From: Defluviimonas salinarum | Lineage (GTDB): Bacteria; Pseudomonadota; Alphaproteobacteria; Rhodobacterales; Rhodobacteraceae | Length of the DNA: 64,000 nt | Direction of reading: 5' to 3' | Assembly: GCF_026013545.1 (NCBI RefSeq) | Contig: NZ_JAPDOG010000016.1 | Location: 1 to 64,000, forward strand | Shown: positions 17,788 to 26,487 of the stretch, piece by piece | How positions within the stretch are numbered: the stretch's first letter is position 1 | Layout of the letters: each line of letters opens with the position of its first letter | Translations under genes and position numbers: made by a program | Notes under the pieces: model-generated | What the model saw: only the letters and a program-made list of their open reading frames with translations | Database searches by the model: none | Told to the model about the DNA's origin: nothing

Positions 17788-19070
17788 ATGAGGCCCTTGA
17801 AACGGTCCGGGGCGAAGGGGGAGAGGTCGATGGCCGGCGTCGCGCCGGTCAGGAGGTCGGCGACCAGATCGGCGGTGGCCGCGGACTGCGTGAGCCCCAG
17901 ATGGCCGTGGCCGAAGGCATAGATCACGTTCCGCGCATGGCTCGCCCGGCCGATGGCCGGCAGCGTATCGGGAAGCGACGGCCGGAAGCCCATCCATTCG
18001 GTGCCGCCCTCGGTCTTCAGACCGGGCATGAAGCCCGCGGCCTTCTTCAGCATCGCCCGCGCGCGGGCGTAGTTCGGCGGCAGGTCGAGCCCGCCAAGCT
18101 CCACCGCGCCGCCGATGCGGATGCCGGTCGACAGGGGCGCCGCGACGAAGCCGTGTTCGGAAAACGTGATGTGGCGGCGGAGGTCGAAGGCGCCCGGCGG
18201 CAGCGTGGTGTTGTAGCCGCGCTCGGTCTCGAGCGGGATACGATCGCCGAGGCTCGCCGCAAGCCGGTGCGAATGGGCGCCGGCGGCAATGACCACGCGG
18301 GAAGCCGTGATCGTGGAACCGTCGGCGAGATGGATCGCCGCGCCCTCGAGGCCGGTCTCGACCGCCCGCGCCTCGGCGGTGTCGATCCATCCGCCCTTGC
18401 GGATCAGCGCCTCGGCAAGCGCCAGCGTGTAGAGCTTCGGATCCGCGATGGCCCACCATTCCTCGGTCGCGATGCCGTGGGTGAACCGCGGCGAGAGCCC
18501 GGGCTGCACCTCGGCGATCGCGTCGGCGCCGACGAGCGTCCGGTGACCGTAACCGAAATGCCCTGCTTCCTCGCACTCGCGTCGCGCGGCGTCGAAGGCA
18601 CGAGCCGATTCCAGCACCTGAATCTGGCCGGTCTTGCGCAGCATCGCCGCGGTGCCGGTCAGCGCCATGAAGGGTTCAAGCGTCTTTTTCGCGTGGCCCA
18701 TGAGTGCCGCCTGCGCCCGCGTGGAGGCAGCGACGCGGCCCGGCAGGCTCGCCTTCGCGAAGCGCAGCATCCAGGGCACGATGCTCGGCGCATAACGCGC
18801 CGGGATCGACAGCGGCCCGAGCGGGTCAAGCAGCCATTTCGGCGAGGCGAGCAGCGTGTCGGGCGAGGCGAGCGGGTGGATCTCGGAAAACGCGAAGCCA
18901 CCGGCATTGCCCGCCGAGGCGCCGGAGGCGGGGCCAGTGCGGTCGATCACGCGGACGGTGAGCCCGCGCGACAGCGCGGCATTGGCGACGGAGAGGCCGA
19001 TGACGCCCGCGCCGATCACGACCAGATCGGCAGGTGAGGTCGGATCGGCGGGGCGGGTGGTGGTGGTCAA
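17784..19070 (-). CDS. lhpB: FAD-dependent D-hydroxyproline (D-amino acid) dehydrogenase
   Basis: This 428-residue DadA-like flavoprotein has the FAD motif VVIGAGVIGLSVANAALSRG near residue 17, ASGASAGNAGGF next to the flavin, and GHGHLGLTQSAATADLVADLL at the C-terminus. It would oxidise cis-4-hydroxy-D-proline to 1-pyrroline-4-hydroxy-2-carboxylate. The only fitting start is TTG at 19070, with AGGAA about 11 bases upstream. A four-codon ATG frame sits between them and its stop overlaps the TTG. The gene lies between the deaminase gene, 147 bases upstream, and the epimerase, which it overlaps. Confidence 0.87.
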   Translation of the reverse strand: MTTTTRPADPTSPADLVVIGAGVIGLSVANAALSRGLTVRVIDRTGPASGASAGNAGGFAFSEIHPLASPDTLLASPKWLLDPLGPLSIPARYAPSIVPWMLRFAKASLPGRVAASTRAQAALMGHAKKTLEPFMALTGTAAMLRKTGQIQVLESARAFDAARRECEEAGHFGYGHRTLVGADAIAEVQPGLSPRFTHGIATEEWWAIADPKLYTLALAEALIRKGGWIDTAEARAVETGLEGAAIHLADGSTITASRVVIAAGAHSHRLAASLGDRIPLETERGYNTTLPPGAFDLRRHITFSEHGFVAAPLSTGIRIGGAVELGGLDLPPNYARARAMLKKAAGFMPGLKTEGGTEWMGFRPSLPDTLPAIGRASHARNVIYAFGHGHLGLTQSAATADLVADLLTGATPAIDLSPFAPDRFKGLI

Positions 19071-19217
19071 TTCGGGCCCATTTCCTAAAAGGTCATGCCA
19101 TGAGACAGTCGGTTTTCACGGTCGCGTGGAACCCGGCCGTGCGCAGGTTGACCACGACCATAGCGGCCTCCGCATTGGCTCGGAAGTGGTACGCGCAACC
19201 GGGGACCGGGTATTCCA

Positions 19218-20123
19218 TCAGGCAGCCTTGGCGAACTTGGCGAGGTCCGGGCGGCAAGCGATGCGCTCGGCGATCAGCGCCTCGACCCGCGCGCGGTGCT
19301 CGCCGGTGAGCGGCATGCGCGGGGCGCGGACATGCTCGGTCGAGCCGAGCGCCATCGCCTCGGCGAGCTTGATCTGTTGGACGAGGAAGGTGGAGACGTC
19401 GAGGTCGAGAAGCGGGCGCAGCCAGCGGTAGATCTCGCGCGCCTCCACGATCCGACCCGCCTTGGCGAGATCGTAGATCGCCTGGTTTTCCTTCGGGAAC
19501 GCGATGGAGACGCCGGACACCCAGCCGTCGCAACCCATCAAAAGCGCCTCCAGCCCGAGGTTGTCGACCCCGGTCAGCACCTTGAACCGGCCGCCCACGG
19601 TGTTGAAGATCTCGGTGCAGCGGCGGATGTCGTCTGAGCTTTCCTTGATCGCGACCATCAGCGGGTTCTCGGCAAGCTCCACCATCATCTCTGGCGTCAC
19701 GTCGACCCGGTAGCCGACGCGGTTCGAGTAGATCATCACCGGCAGCCCGCCGGCGTTGGCGATCGCGTTAAGGTTGGCGATCGTCTCGGCGCGGTTGGTG
19801 TGGTAGATCGGCGAGGGCACGATCATCAGCCCGTCGGCCCCGGCCTTCGCGGCGCGGGCGGCCAGCGCGCAGGCCTCGCGGGTGCCGGCTTCGGAAATCG
19901 TCAGAAGCGCAGGCTTCGTGCCGGCCACCGATTTCGCGATTTTCAGTACCTCGAGCCGCTCGTCGGGCGACAGCATGTTGCCCTCGCCGAGCGTTCCGCA
20001 GGTGATGAGCCCGGCATTGCCGGCCTCGATCTGGAGCGCGAAGCAGCGCTCCATTTCGGCGTGATCAAGCTCGCCCCCGGCGGTGAACTTGGTGGTCACG
20101 GCGGGCATCATTCCACTCCACAT
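19218..20123 (-). CDS. lhpC: 1-pyrroline-4-hydroxy-2-carboxylate deaminase (DapA/NanA family)
   Basis: The 301-residue TIM-barrel protein belongs to the dihydrodipicolinate synthase family. The Schiff-base lysine is Lys160 (MVAIKESSDD), the proton-relay Tyr is Tyr132 (PVMIYSNR), and the carboxylate-binding loop is CGTLGEGNML. With an epimerase and D-amino-acid dehydrogenase in the same operon, it most likely deaminates pyrroline-4-hydroxy-2-carboxylate to 2-oxoglutarate semialdehyde. The semialdehyde dehydrogenase that would complete the route is not next to it. It is the first gene of the operon, divergent from the GntR regulator. Confidence 0.88.
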   Translation of the reverse strand: MWSGMMPAVTTKFTAGGELDHAEMERCFALQIEAGNAGLITCGTLGEGNMLSPDERLEVLKIAKSVAGTKPALLTISEAGTREACALAARAAKAGADGLMIVPSPIYHTNRAETIANLNAIANAGGLPVMIYSNRVGYRVDVTPEMMVELAENPLMVAIKESSDDIRRCTEIFNTVGGRFKVLTGVDNLGLEALLMGCDGWVSGVSIAFPKENQAIYDLAKAGRIVEAREIYRWLRPLLDLDVSTFLVQQIKLAEAMALGSTEHVRAPRMPLTGEHRARVEALIAERIACRPDLAKFAKAA

Positions 20124-20194
20124 GGGCGGTCCTTTCCTGGGATGGGGCCGGTGCGGCGGGCATCGGCAGAATCTGCGTGACTTGGTTATCGGTT

Positions 20195-20230
20195 ATTGGA
20201 TACAATATGCAAGAGGAAATTGGATCCAAT
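20195..20230. promoter_or_regulatory. Tandem operator sites in the lhpC/GntR divergent promoter
   Basis: ATTGGATACAAT (20195-20206) and the perfect palindrome ATTGGATCCAAT (20219-20230) are 24 bases apart, about two helical turns. They lie between the divergent GntR regulator and lhpC genes. This fits a FadR-type GntR dimer site used twice on the same face of the DNA. Confidence 0.65.
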
Positions 20231-20247
20231 CTGCGACCGGAGGCGAC

Positions 20248-20907
20248 GTGCAGATCGACAGCGTGAATATCGGCCAGACCGCCTCGGCGGCGGTGATCAT
20301 CTACGAGGCCCTGAAGAAGGCGATCATCGAGGGTCAGCTCAAGGATGGCGAGCCGCTGCGCCAGGACGAGATCGCGCGGATGTTCAACACCAGCCGCATC
20401 CCGGTGCGCGAGGCGCTGACCATGCTTGAGCAGCAGGGACTGGTAGCCACCCAGCGCTACAAAGGCGCGGTCGTCGCCGGGATCTCGCCCGACGAGGCGG
20501 CCGAGATCTGGGATTTCCGCGCGCTGGTCGAGGGCCGCGTCATCGAGATGGCCGTCCCGCGGATGACGCCCGAGACGCTCGCCGCCGCGCGGGCGCATCT
20601 GGAGGCCTTCTCGAATGCGGCGAACCCGGTGGAATGGGGCGACCACAACCGGCATTTCCATACGACGCTCTACCGCGACAGCGCGCTCGCCTACCATCTC
20701 GGCATCGTCGAGAAGACGCTCGACAGGGTGGACCGCTACCTGCGCGCGCAGCTTTCGCTGTCGAACGGGGTGGCGCGGGCGAATGCCGAACACGAGGCGA
20801 TCCTCGCCGCCTGCGAGGCGGGCGATGCGGCGCGGGCTGCGGAGCTGACGCGCCGCCATATCCTCGGCGCGAAGGCAAACCTGCTCGACCTGCTTTCGCG
20901 CGGCTGA
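20248..20907 (+). CDS. GntR-family (FadR subfamily) regulator of the hydroxyproline operon
   Basis: From the GTG at 20248, which has a GGAGG ribosome binding site five bases upstream, the protein has 219 residues. The winged helix is N-terminal (LRQDEIARMFNTSRIPVREALTML) and the C-terminal all-helical FCD ligand domain contains FRALVEGRVIEMA, DHNRHFHTTLY and the late HILGAK. The conserved Asp/His residues for metal are present. It is divergent from the lhp genes with clear operator repeats between, so it probably represses them until a hydroxyproline metabolite binds. Confidence 0.87.
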   Translation: MQIDSVNIGQTASAAVIIYEALKKAIIEGQLKDGEPLRQDEIARMFNTSRIPVREALTMLEQQGLVATQRYKGAVVAGISPDEAAEIWDFRALVEGRVIEMAVPRMTPETLAAARAHLEAFSNAANPVEWGDHNRHFHTTLYRDSALAYHLGIVEKTLDRVDRYLRAQLSLSNGVARANAEHEAILAACEAGDAARAAELTRRHILGAKANLLDLLSRG

Positions 20908-20947
20908 GCCGAACACCTTCGGCGTCAGCGATTCCGAAGGACGGAAT
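20908..20947. terminator. Two small hairpins between convergent genes
   Basis: GCCGAA/TTCGGC (20908-20913, 20918-20923) and ATTCCG/CGGAAT (20931-20936, 20942-20947) lie between the 3' ends of the GntR and cyclo-ligase genes. They could separate the two converging transcripts. Neither is followed by a T-tract. Confidence 0.4.
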
Positions 20948-20948
20948 G

Positions 20949-21611
20949 TCAGGCGATGCCGTTTTCGGTGACGATCGCCCGCATCCGGATGTCGTGCGCC
21001 TGCGGGAAGATTGTCTCGAGGCGGGCGGCCGAAAGGCCGATGCCGATGGCGTGGATCCCGGGGTTGGCGGCAAGTGTCCGGTCGAAGTAGCCGCCACCAT
21101 AACCGAGCCGGTAGCCCGCCGCGTCGAAGCCGACGAGCGGCGCGAGGGCGATGTCAGGCGTGACCCAATCGCCCGCCGCAGGAACGGGGATGTTCCAGAA
21201 GCCGCGCTCCATCTTCGCATCGGCGGTCCAGATTCGGAAGCGCAGGGGCGCGTGTTTCTCGGTCACGAGCGGCAGGGCGGCGCTCGCGCCGCGGGCGTCG
21301 AGCGACGCCAGCCAGAAGCGCAGGTCCAGCTCGGACTGGATCGGCCACCAGGCGGAAATGGCCTTGCCGCATATGTCGCCGAGAAGCCCGTCGAGATGGC
21401 GAGCCACCGTCTCCGCAGCGGCCTTGCGCTCCGACACGCTCAACGCCGCACGCTCTGCAAGAAGCCGGGCGCGCTCAGCCTTGCGCCAGCGCGCGACGTC
21501 GCGGGCCTGCACCGCGTCCACGGCGCCCGGTACGCCGCCTTCCTCCGCGCTCAGCTCGTGCAGGAAGCAGGGCGGCGAAGCGTAGCTCCGGCGGTCATCG
21601 TCTCCGGTCAT
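20949..21611 (-). CDS. 5-formyltetrahydrofolate cyclo-ligase
   Basis: The protein has 220 residues from the ATG at 21611 (ribosome binding site GGGAGGAT). It turns 5-formyl-THF into 5,10-methenyl-THF with ATP. The family signature LGYGGGYFDRTLA is near the C-terminus, and an N-terminal helix with WRKAERARLLAERAAL matches the nucleotide-binding Arg/Lys region. It sits 26 bases after the DUF2478 gene and looks like the distal gene of the long nar transcript. The link to nitrate respiration may be only positional. Confidence 0.88.
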   Translation of the reverse strand: MTGDDDRRSYASPPCFLHELSAEEGGVPGAVDAVQARDVARWRKAERARLLAERAALSVSERKAAAETVARHLDGLLGDICGKAISAWWPIQSELDLRFWLASLDARGASAALPLVTEKHAPLRFRIWTADAKMERGFWNIPVPAAGDWVTPDIALAPLVGFDAAGYRLGYGGGYFDRTLAANPGIHAIGIGLSAARLETIFPQAHDIRMRAIVTENGIA

Positions 21612-21637
21612 TGGGGATCCTCCCGCGCAGGATCCTA

Positions 21638-22150
21638 TCAGGCGGCCTCGGCCAGCGACAGCGCGCACCAGTCGGCGATGGTTCTCGGATCGGCTGGCAG
21701 TTCCTCGGCCAGACCTTCGGTGAAGGCGTGGAAGGCGTCGAGGTTGAGCGCATTGACGCCGAGGATCACCGGCAGGTCCATCGCCAGCGCCTCGGCAATG
21801 ACGGGGCGGAAGCCGCGGCCCTCGCCCTCGTGCTTGCCGAACTTGTTGAGAATGAGGAGATCGGCACCCGCGCCGAGCCGGGCCGAAACATCGGCCACCG
21901 CCCCTTCCAGCGCGCCGGGGTCGAGCCGGCAGCCACGCGCATTGGCGCCGAGGTTCTGAGTGATGCCGATCACCGGGCCATCAGGCAGGATCCGGAGGTC
22001 CATGTCGCAGTGGAAGCGCTGCGGGCGCTGGACATTGGTCTGCACCACGCCGGCCAGGCGCAGGCCGCGCTCTGCGAGAAGGTCGGCCGCCTCGGCGAGA
22101 ACCCGGTCGGTCAGGCCCTTTTCGGCGGCGGTGATATAGGCAAGGCGCAT
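21638..22150 (-). CDS. DUF2478 protein
   Basis: The 170-residue protein begins MRLAYITAAEKGLTDRVLAE and has the family features LAGVVQTNVQR, CDMDLRILPDG, ARGCRLDPGALE and LLILNKFGKHEGEGRGFR. These form a P-loop-like fold resembling THEP1-type nucleotide phosphatases, without an intact Walker A. DUF2478 genes often occur near molybdate uptake or molybdoenzyme genes. Its position after narI fits a role in molybdenum-cofactor or nitrate-reductase supply, but that is inference. It starts 13 bases past the carbonic anhydrase gene. Confidence 0.78.
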   Translation of the reverse strand: MRLAYITAAEKGLTDRVLAEAADLLAERGLRLAGVVQTNVQRPQRFHCDMDLRILPDGPVIGITQNLGANARGCRLDPGALEGAVADVSARLGAGADLLILNKFGKHEGEGRGFRPVIAEALAMDLPVILGVNALNLDAFHAFTEGLAEELPADPRTIADWCALSLAEAA

Positions 22151-22163
22151 GGGTCTTCCTTTC

Positions 22164-22778
22164 TCAGCGGGCGTCGGCGCCGCTGATCGTGCAGTCGAGG
22201 TTTCTCAGGACCCCGTCGCGGATCCCGTAGATGAGGCCGTGCAGGAGCGGATATTCGCCCTTCGCCCAGGCCCGGCGCAGGATCGGGGTTTCGGCCACGC
22301 GGGCCACGCTTTCAAGGACATTGAGTTCCGCCAGCCGGTCGCGGCGCATCTCGAGGTCCTCGATCCGCGCCAGTTCATGGGCATGGCGCTTCGCGAGCCG
22401 CCGGATCGGCTCCAGCCAGTGGTCGGCGAGGCCGTGCGGCATGTCCTCCTCGGTCGCCGCGCGCACGCCGCCGCAGCCGTAATGGCCGCAGACGATGATC
22501 TGACGGACCTTCAGTGCGTCGACCGCGAATTCGAGCACCGAGAGCAGGTTCATGTCGGACGAATGGACGACATTGGCGACGTTGCGGTGGACGAAGACCT
22601 CGCCCGGCGCGAGGCCGGAGATCACGTTCGCCGGCACCCGGCTATCGGAACAGCCGATCCAAAGGAACTCTGGGGCCTGCTGTTCGGCGAGGCCGTCAAA
22701 GTAGTCCGGGCTTTCGGCGCGGATCTGCGCCGACCACTCGCGGTTGCGTTCGAGAAGAGCTTCGAGGACGTGTGCCAT
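22164..22778 (-). CDS. Beta-class carbonic anhydrase
   Basis: The 204-residue zinc enzyme interconverts CO2 and bicarbonate. The zinc ligands are Cys43, His99 and Cys102, with the Asp45/Arg47 pair in CSDSRVPA and the second motif in CGHYGCGG. Its length is normal for the class. The start codon is one base away from the stop of the parvulin gene, so it is translated from the nar transcript. The reason for its place in a nitrate respiration operon is not known. Confidence 0.92.
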   Translation of the reverse strand: MAHVLEALLERNREWSAQIRAESPDYFDGLAEQQAPEFLWIGCSDSRVPANVISGLAPGEVFVHRNVANVVHSSDMNLLSVLEFAVDALKVRQIIVCGHYGCGGVRAATEEDMPHGLADHWLEPIRRLAKRHAHELARIEDLEMRRDRLAELNVLESVARVAETPILRRAWAKGEYPLLHGLIYGIRDGVLRNLDCTISGADAR

Positions 22779-22779
22779 G

Positions 22780-23571
22780 TCATGCCGCCTTCAGATCGAC
22801 GCCCGTCACCTCCGCCTTGTCGGCGAGGGTTTCAATGAAGTCACGGGCCGCCCTGGCCCATTCGGCCTTCGCCAGCATCGCGCGGATGCGGGGAGCGACG
22901 GTCTCGAATGGAAGGATTGCGCCCGGCGCGCGAGCGTCGAGCCGGATGATGTGGAGCCCGTAGCGGGTCGCCACTGGCTCGGCCGCGATCTCGCCCTCGG
23001 CGAGGCGGTCGAGGACGGCTTCGAATTCCGGCACGGTGTCGCCGGTCGCGATCTGCCCAAGCCGGCCGCCGGCATCGCGGGACGAGCAGGCGGACAACTC
23101 GCGCGCGAGCCGGTCGAACTCGCGCGGGGTCTTCGCGAGGTCGGCGAGGACGGCGCCGGCCTTCTCGCGCGCGGCCTCGAGCGCGGCGTCGTCGCCGGGA
23201 CGGACCGGGAAGAGGATATGCGCGGCCTCGTAGAGGGTCGGCGCGCGGAACTTCGCCGGATCGGCGTCGTAGACGGCGCGCACCGCGTCGTCGCTCGGCG
23301 CCTCGGGGGTCAGCGCCTCGTCGAGGAGCTGGCGGATCAGTGCCTCCTCCTCGGTCTCGGCGCGGTCGCCCTCGGTCACCGGTTCCGGAGTGAGGCTCCG
23401 GGCGCGCGCCTCCTGCAAGAGGAGGGCGCGCACCGCCAGCGCACGGCCCGCAGCGCGCCAGGCGATGCCCGGTTTGCCCTTGGGCGCTTCGTGCATCTGC
23501 GCCTCGGCGGCGATGGTGGCGGCGGGGATGACCTCGCCGTTCACCGTGATGTCGCTCAGGAGCGGTCCCAT
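22780..23571 (-). CDS. Parvulin-type peptidyl-prolyl isomerase linked to nitrate reductase
   Basis: The protein has 263 residues. A helical N-terminal part is followed by a rotamase (PpiC/NifM-like) domain at about 110-235, with YEAAHILFPV, LAKTPREFDRLAR, GGRLGQIATGDTVPEFE and TRYGLHIIRLD. There is no signal peptide, so it should be cytoplasmic, where NarGH is assembled. The gene begins one base after the narI stop codon. A role in folding or maturing the nitrate reductase is a reasonable inference, by analogy with NifM and nitrogenase. Confidence 0.85.
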   Translation of the reverse strand: MGPLLSDITVNGEVIPAATIAAEAQMHEAPKGKPGIAWRAAGRALAVRALLLQEARARSLTPEPVTEGDRAETEEEALIRQLLDEALTPEAPSDDAVRAVYDADPAKFRAPTLYEAAHILFPVRPGDDAALEAAREKAGAVLADLAKTPREFDRLARELSACSSRDAGGRLGQIATGDTVPEFEAVLDRLAEGEIAAEPVATRYGLHIIRLDARAPGAILPFETVAPRIRAMLAKAEWARAARDFIETLADKAEVTGVDLKAA

Positions 23572-23572
23572 C

Positions 23573-24256
23573 TCAGGCCCCGCGCTTCTTCGTCCGGACG
23601 ATCTGGTAGCCGGGCCGCCAGATGTAGCGGATCGGCGCCGAGAGCATGTGGACGAGCCGCGTGAACGGGAAGAGCAGGAAGATCGTCAGCCCGAGGAAGA
23701 TGTGCAGCTTGAAGAGCGGGCTCACGTCGGCGATGTAGCTCGCCGCCTGACCGTCGAAGGTGAAGATGCCGAAGGACCAGGCCATGAACTTCGTCATCTC
23801 GTGGCCGTCGAGATGCTGGAGCGAGACGAAGATCGTCAGGATCCCGAGCACGAGCTGCACCATCAGGAGGATCAGGATGCCGGTATCGGCGAAGGTCGAG
23901 TTCGCCCGGATGCGCGGATCGTAGAGCCGGCGATGGAGCAGCATCGCTCCGCCCGCGAGCGCCATGATCCCGGCCACGCCGCCGACGAGGACTGCCATCG
24001 TCTGCTTGAAGCCGTGGCCGATGCCGAAGGCGTCGAAGATCGCGATCGGCGTCAGGAGCCCGATCAGGTGGCCGAAGAAGATGATCAGCACGCCAACATG
24101 GAAGAGGCTCGAGCCGATCACCAGCTGCTTGCGGCGCAGGAGCTGCGACGAGGACGATTTCCAGGTGAACGGGTCGCGTTCATAGCGCGCGATCGAGCCC
24201 AGGAGGAGCACCGAGAGCGCGATGTAGGGATAGGTTCCGAAGAAGAATTCGTGCAT
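23573..24256 (-). CDS. narI: Respiratory nitrate reductase gamma subunit (cytochrome b)
   Basis: This 227-residue membrane cytochrome b557 anchors NarGH and takes electrons from quinol. Five membrane helices are visible. The heme ligands are His53 and His63 (LFHVGVLIIFFGHLIG) and His185 and His203 (LFKLHIFLG and TRLVHMLS). An AGGAG ribosome binding site precedes the ATG. It follows narJ after 12 bases. Confidence 0.95.
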   Translation of the reverse strand: MHEFFFGTYPYIALSVLLLGSIARYERDPFTWKSSSSQLLRRKQLVIGSSLFHVGVLIIFFGHLIGLLTPIAIFDAFGIGHGFKQTMAVLVGGVAGIMALAGGAMLLHRRLYDPRIRANSTFADTGILILLMVQLVLGILTIFVSLQHLDGHEMTKFMAWSFGIFTFDGQAASYIADVSPLFKLHIFLGLTIFLLFPFTRLVHMLSAPIRYIWRPGYQIVRTKKRGA

Positions 24257-24268
24257 CGTGAGCGCTCC

Positions 24269-24970
24269 TTACTGGGCCGGCCCGGCGGCGGCCGGGTTTC
24301 TGGGCAGGTCCATCCGCGCGAGGATGTCGCGCGAAATCGGGCAGCCCGCGTTCGGGTCGGGGGCGAAGGTAACCTGCGCCTCCTCGTAGACGGCGTCCAG
24401 CGCCTCGAGATCCTCGGGGTCGTCGTCCTTCTCGGACAGGAGCGCCTCGGCCTCGGGGCTGTCGGTGCCGGCGTTGGCGACTTTCGCCAGCGCCGTCAGG
24501 ACCGCCGCGTAGGGCGTGTCACGCCGGGTCAGGCGTTCTGCGAGGACCGCGATGATGTGGCCGGCGTCGGCGAGGATCTCCTGCGCCTCGGTCAGGGGAC
24601 GGGTCGAGAGGAACTCCAGGAGCACCGGCAGGTGGTCGGGAAGCTCCGGCCCGGTGAGGTCGAAGCCGCCGGTACGGTAGGTCTCCAGCAGATCCACCAT
24701 CGCGCCGCCGCGATCCCGGCTTTCGCCGTGGATATGCTCGAAGAGGTTGAGCGAGAGCGTGCGAGAGCGGTCGAACAGGAGCACATAGCGCTCCTGCAGG
24801 TCGTAGATGTCGCCCTCTTCCATCCCGGCGAGCAGCGGCTCCAGCGCGAGGCGCTGGCCGAGATGCAGGAGGCCTTCGGCCTCCAGCACGTCGCGGATCG
24901 CCGGCACGGCGGACTGGAGGTCCGCCGTCGGGTAGGAAAGGAGCGCGGAGAGCGCCTTGAAGGTCTTCAT
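24269..24970 (-). CDS. narJ: Nitrate reductase assembly chaperone (delta)
   Basis: The 233-residue TorD-family chaperone binds apo-NarG and helps insert the molybdenum cofactor and an iron-sulfur cluster. Typical segments are ALSALLSYPTADLQ, YVLLFDRSRTLSLNLFEHIHGESRDRG and LPVLLEFLSTRP. The ATG at 24970 overlaps the narH stop by four bases; the frame is open further upstream but only inside narH. Confidence 0.93.
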   Translation of the reverse strand: MKTFKALSALLSYPTADLQSAVPAIRDVLEAEGLLHLGQRLALEPLLAGMEEGDIYDLQERYVLLFDRSRTLSLNLFEHIHGESRDRGGAMVDLLETYRTGGFDLTGPELPDHLPVLLEFLSTRPLTEAQEILADAGHIIAVLAERLTRRDTPYAAVLTALAKVANAGTDSPEAEALLSEKDDDPEDLEALDAVYEEAQVTFAPDPNAGCPISRDILARMDLPRNPAAAGPAQ

Positions 24971-26487
24971 TTCCAGCCCTCCGCAGGTGTCACGAACTTG
25001 CGGCTGCCGAAGAGCTTGCCGCCGGTGGTGCCGGTGGAGCAGCCGTTGCCGTCGGTGAAGCCGCAGCCGCCGCGCAGGTCGTAGGCGTCCTCCACGAGTT
25101 CCCGGTGCGTCGTCGGGATGACGAAGCGGTCCTCGTAGTTGGCGAGCGCCATGACCTTGTACATCTCGTCGATCTGATGCGGGGTGAGCCCGACACGCTT
25201 GGCGACGCCGATGTTGACGACCCCGTCCACGGTCTTCGACCGCATGTAGGAGCGCATCGCGAGCATCCGTTCGAGCGCGGAGATCACCGGCGCCTCGTCG
25301 CCCGCGGTCAGCATGTTGGCGAGGTAGCGGACCGGGATGCGGAGCGATTTCACGTCCGGCATGTCGTCCTGAACCGCGACCTGACCGGCCGCCGCGGCGT
25401 TCTGGATCGGCGACAGCGGCGGGATGTACCACACCATCGGCAGCGTCCGGTATTCCGGATGCAGCGGGAAGGCGATCTTCCACTCCATCGCCATCTTCCA
25501 GATCGGCGACTTGCGGGCGGAGGCGATCCAGTCCTCCGGCACGCCCTCGGCGCGGGCGGCCTCGATCACCTTCGGGTCGTTCGGGTCGAGGAACACGCCG
25601 AGCTGGGCGTCGTAGAGGTCCTTTTCACCCGAAACCGCCGCGGCCTCCGCGATCTTGTCGGCGTCATAGAGCATCACGCCGATGTAGCGGATCCGGCCCA
25701 CGCAGGTTTCCGAGCAGACCGTCGGCATGCCGGATTCCAGGCGCGGATAGCAGAGCGTGCACTTCTCCGACTTCCCCGTCGACCAGTTGTAGTAGATCTT
25801 CTTGTAGGGGCAGCCCGAGACGCACATCCGCCAGCCTCGGCACTTCTCCTGGTCGATCAGCACCACGCCGTCCTCTTCGCGCTTGTAGATCGCGCCCGAG
25901 GGGCACGACGCGGCGCAGGCCGGGTTGAGGCAATGCTCGCAGAGACGCGGCAGATACATCATGAACGTATTTTCATACTGTCCGTAGATGTCCTTCTGGA
26001 TGCCCTCGAAGTTGTAGTCCTTGCCACGCTTCTCGAACTCGCCGCCGAGGATCTCCTCCCAGTTCGGACCCCATTCGATCTTCTCCATCCGCTCGCCCGA
26101 GACTTTCGACCGCGGACGCGCGGTGGGGAAGGCCTCCATTTCGGGGGCCGATTTCAGGTGATCGTAGTCGAAGTCGAACGGCTCGTAGAAGTCGTCGATT
26201 TCCGGCAGGTCGGGGTTGGCGAAGATGTTCGCGAGAATCCGCCACTTGCCGCCCTGCTTGGGCTTGAGACCGCCCGAAGCAGTGCGTTCCCAGCCGCCGT
26301 TCCAGCGCTTCTGGTTCTCCCAGTCCTTCGGATAGCCGATGCCGGGCTTGGTCTCGACGTTGTTGAACCAGGCGTATTCGACGCCGTCGCGGCTGGTCCA
26401 GACGTTCTTGCAGGTGACGGAACAGGTGTGACACCCGATGCATTTATCGAGGTTCAGCACCATGCCGATTTGTGCGCGTACTTTCAT
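24967..26487 (-). CDS. narH: Respiratory nitrate reductase beta subunit
   Basis: This iron-sulfur subunit (506 residues) passes electrons from NarI to NarG. Four Cys clusters are seen: CIGCHTCSVTC, CEHCLNPACAASC, CRGWRMCVSGC (with Trp where a Cys is missing, so a 3Fe-4S centre) and CTLCYPRLESGMPTVCSETC. The start and stop each overlap the neighbouring nar gene by four bases. Confidence 0.95.
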   Translation of the reverse strand: MKVRAQIGMVLNLDKCIGCHTCSVTCKNVWTSRDGVEYAWFNNVETKPGIGYPKDWENQKRWNGGWERTASGGLKPKQGGKWRILANIFANPDLPEIDDFYEPFDFDYDHLKSAPEMEAFPTARPRSKVSGERMEKIEWGPNWEEILGGEFEKRGKDYNFEGIQKDIYGQYENTFMMYLPRLCEHCLNPACAASCPSGAIYKREEDGVVLIDQEKCRGWRMCVSGCPYKKIYYNWSTGKSEKCTLCYPRLESGMPTVCSETCVGRIRYIGVMLYDADKIAEAAAVSGEKDLYDAQLGVFLDPNDPKVIEAARAEGVPEDWIASARKSPIWKMAMEWKIAFPLHPEYRTLPMVWYIPPLSPIQNAAAAGQVAVQDDMPDVKSLRIPVRYLANMLTAGDEAPVISALERMLAMRSYMRSKTVDGVVNIGVAKRVGLTPHQIDEMYKVMALANYEDRFVIPTTHRELVEDAYDLRGGCGFTDGNGCSTGTTGGKLFGSRKFVTPAEGWK

